From the NCBI RefSeq assembly GCF_025685415.1, contig NZ_JAGSYB010000001.1:1178001-1242000 (forward strand): a stretch of DNA of 64,000 bases, read 5' to 3'. Both the position numbers and the translations under genes were made by a program. Shown here piece after piece: positions 62,904 to 64,000 of the stretch. The notes below the pieces were generated by a model. That model worked only from the letters and a program-made list of their open reading frames with translations. It had not been told where the DNA came from and made no database searches. Every line of letters starts with the position of its first letter. The stretch's first letter is position 1. This stretch comes from Terriglobus aquaticus. Its GTDB lineage: Bacteria > Acidobacteriota > Terriglobia > Terriglobales > Acidobacteriaceae.

Positions 62904-64000
62904 TTAGCGATGCAGTGGGTTGGCTGACACTCCAGGGTACGAAGGCGGAGGTCCGCCAGTGTCCCAGCGAACAGGCGACGGTCCCATGGTGAGCACAAGC
63001 CGACCGCCCTGCGCGATCTCTTTGTGTCGCAGCCATGCCCGGTCGAGCCGCTGCCCATTCCACTCCGCCGCTGTGACGTACCGGTTGGTCGCTGAGGTGC
63101 CGGGCGCTACAATCACGAGATCTTTCCCGCCCGTGAGATGCAGTGTGACCTCGGGCAGCGCAGGGCTGCCGATCAGGTAGATGTCCTGCCCTGCGTTTGG
63201 AAAGATCCCGATCTGGCCGAACGCGTACCAGGACGACATGGCGCCCGAGTCGTCGTTGAAAGCCATGCCCATCTTGCCGGGATGATAGTTCTTCGCCAAG
63301 ATGTCGCGAATGTGCTCGGCCGTCTTGTCCTGGCGGCCCGCATACACATAAAGGTAGGGCGACAGAAAGCCGGGCTCATTGCCAACATCGTAGAGACCGG
63401 GGTTCGCGAAGAAACTATCCAGCCGTGCGACAAAGCGCTCGGGACCGCCACACTGTTCGATCAGACCGGCGACATCCTGCGGAACGAAAAGCGAGTAGGT
63501 CCAGGAATTGCCCTCGTAGAAGGTCTTGCTTTCCCAACTGCCCGAATCCGTGGTTTTGAACGGCTCCAGCCATTGACCGTCGCGATGCCGCGGACGAATG
63601 AACCCCTGAAAGCCTCTGTCGCTTAGAGTGTTATCCCAAAGCTTGCGCCAGTTCGCCGAGCGCGCCCGGTACTTTGCGGCGTCGTCCCGCTTTCCTAAGC
63701 CATCTGCGAGCAGCGAGATCTCGAAATCGTCCGCTGCATATTCCATCTGCTTGGAACCGGGCCGGTCCACCCCTTCTATCGAGACATAGCCCAGCGTCTT
63801 CCAGTCGTCGAGTCCACCGCGCCCTTCCTGGATCTGGTCTGGGGGCGTGCTCTCCGCATCCTTCACTTCCGCCGCGTATGCTGTCGCCCAGTCGATCCCG
63901 CCCAGTCCTTTCAGATACGCGTCCGTGATCAGGAACTCCGCATTGCTCCCGCCCTGCGTCCGTCCGGTGAAGTTGCCGCTGCGAGCATCCGGCAACCAGC
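62904..64000 (-). CDS. GH92 alpha-1,2-mannosidase-like, N-terminal part beyond right edge
   Basis: The C-terminal 365 residues of a glycosidase of family GH92, a calcium-dependent exo-mannosidase that is usually secreted. Recognisable stretches are NTLSDRGFQGFIRPRHRDGQ, YEGNSWTYSLFVPQDVAGLI, NEPGFLSPYLYVYAGRQDKT and MGMAFNDDSGAMSSWYAFGQ, which corresponds to the family catalytic GNDDxGxMS motif, then IYLIGSPALPEVTLHL. The frame runs open to the window edge. It converges on the secretin gene 57 nt away. Confidence 0.9.
   Translation of the reverse strand, partial: WLPDARSGNFTGRTQGGSNAEFLITDAYLKGLGGIDWATAYAAEVKDAESTPPDQIQEGRGGLDDWKTLGYVSIEGVDRPGSKQMEYAADDFEISLLADGLGKRDDAAKYRARSANWRKLWDNTLSDRGFQGFIRPRHRDGQWLEPFKTTDSGSWESKTFYEGNSWTYSLFVPQDVAGLIEQCGGPERFVARLDSFFANPGLYDVGNEPGFLSPYLYVYAGRQDKTAEHIRDILAKNYHPGKMGMAFNDDSGAMSSWYAFGQIGIFPNAGQDIYLIGSPALPEVTLHLTGGKDLVIVAPGTSATNRYVTAAEWNGQRLDRAWLRHKEIAQGGRLVLTMGPSPVRWDTGGPPPSYPGVSANPLHR

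Overview
The window is about 64 kb of a high-GC chromosome. It reads as a member of the Acidobacteriota, most likely class Terriglobia (the Terriglobus/Granulicella/Edaphobacter group). This is inferred from overall protein character, from the bcs cellulose operon with BcsA and BcsB in one chain, from a split F0 ATP synthase locus, and from TPR-secretins and large GT-C-like membrane proteins. No 16S gene is present, so the placement is inference. No phage, insertion sequence or CRISPR array was seen, and the window is essentially core chromosome.

Layout. 1-1.6 kb: the C-terminally cut TPR-secretin on the minus strand. 1.8-4.4 kb: smpB, pepA and a single-domain response regulator. 4.4-7.6 kb (minus): argS and a flippase-like membrane protein. 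7.7-10.3 kb: a polytopic membrane protein and an SDR oxidoreductase. 10.4-24.8 kb (minus): a cellulose operon transcribed bcsQ-like, bcsAB, bcsZ, bcsC. Together these encode a cytoplasmic or inner-membrane ATPase, the c-di-GMP-responsive synthase, a periplasmic GH8 cellulase and the outer-membrane exporter. 25.1-25.4 kb: tRNA-Gly(GCC) and tRNA-Cys(GCA). 25.4-26.2 kb: thiG (minus). 26.3-26.6 kb: no protein gene, but a promoter, a near-perfect complement of the 16S 3' end, a tiny ORF, a foldable stretch and a terminator, which together suggest an undescribed small RNA or thiG leader. 26.7 kb: prepilin peptidase.

27.7-46.9 kb holds the respiratory complex I operon nuoA-C-D-E-F-G-H-J-K-L-M-N. nuoB and nuoI are absent. 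Eight small or orphan genes sit between the nuo genes: a GT-C-like membrane protein, two small acidic proteins (one RraB-like), a 101-aa protein coupled to nuoE, a 67-aa membrane protein, a secreted protein, a lipoprotein in the nuoI slot, and a 33-aa one-TM microprotein between nuoJ and nuoK. An antisense glyoxalase-like gene also lies inside the cluster. The operon ends at a strong terminator.

47.4-49.5 kb (minus) is an F0 module: a 50-aa membrane protein, atpZ, atpI-like, atpB and atpE. No b subunit and no F1 genes are present. 49.6 kb onward: lysS, a CAP-domain protein, a small unknown (minus), ymdB, a secreted repeat protein (minus), then smc, purC, cvpA, a Fis-type HTH gene and a second TPR-secretin. 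The right edge cuts a GH92 alpha-mannosidase-like gene.

Both secretins and the prepilin peptidase point to type II secretion or type IV pilus machinery encoded here and elsewhere. Several housekeeping proteins (Smc, LysS, NuoL, the first secretin) carry low-complexity insertions.
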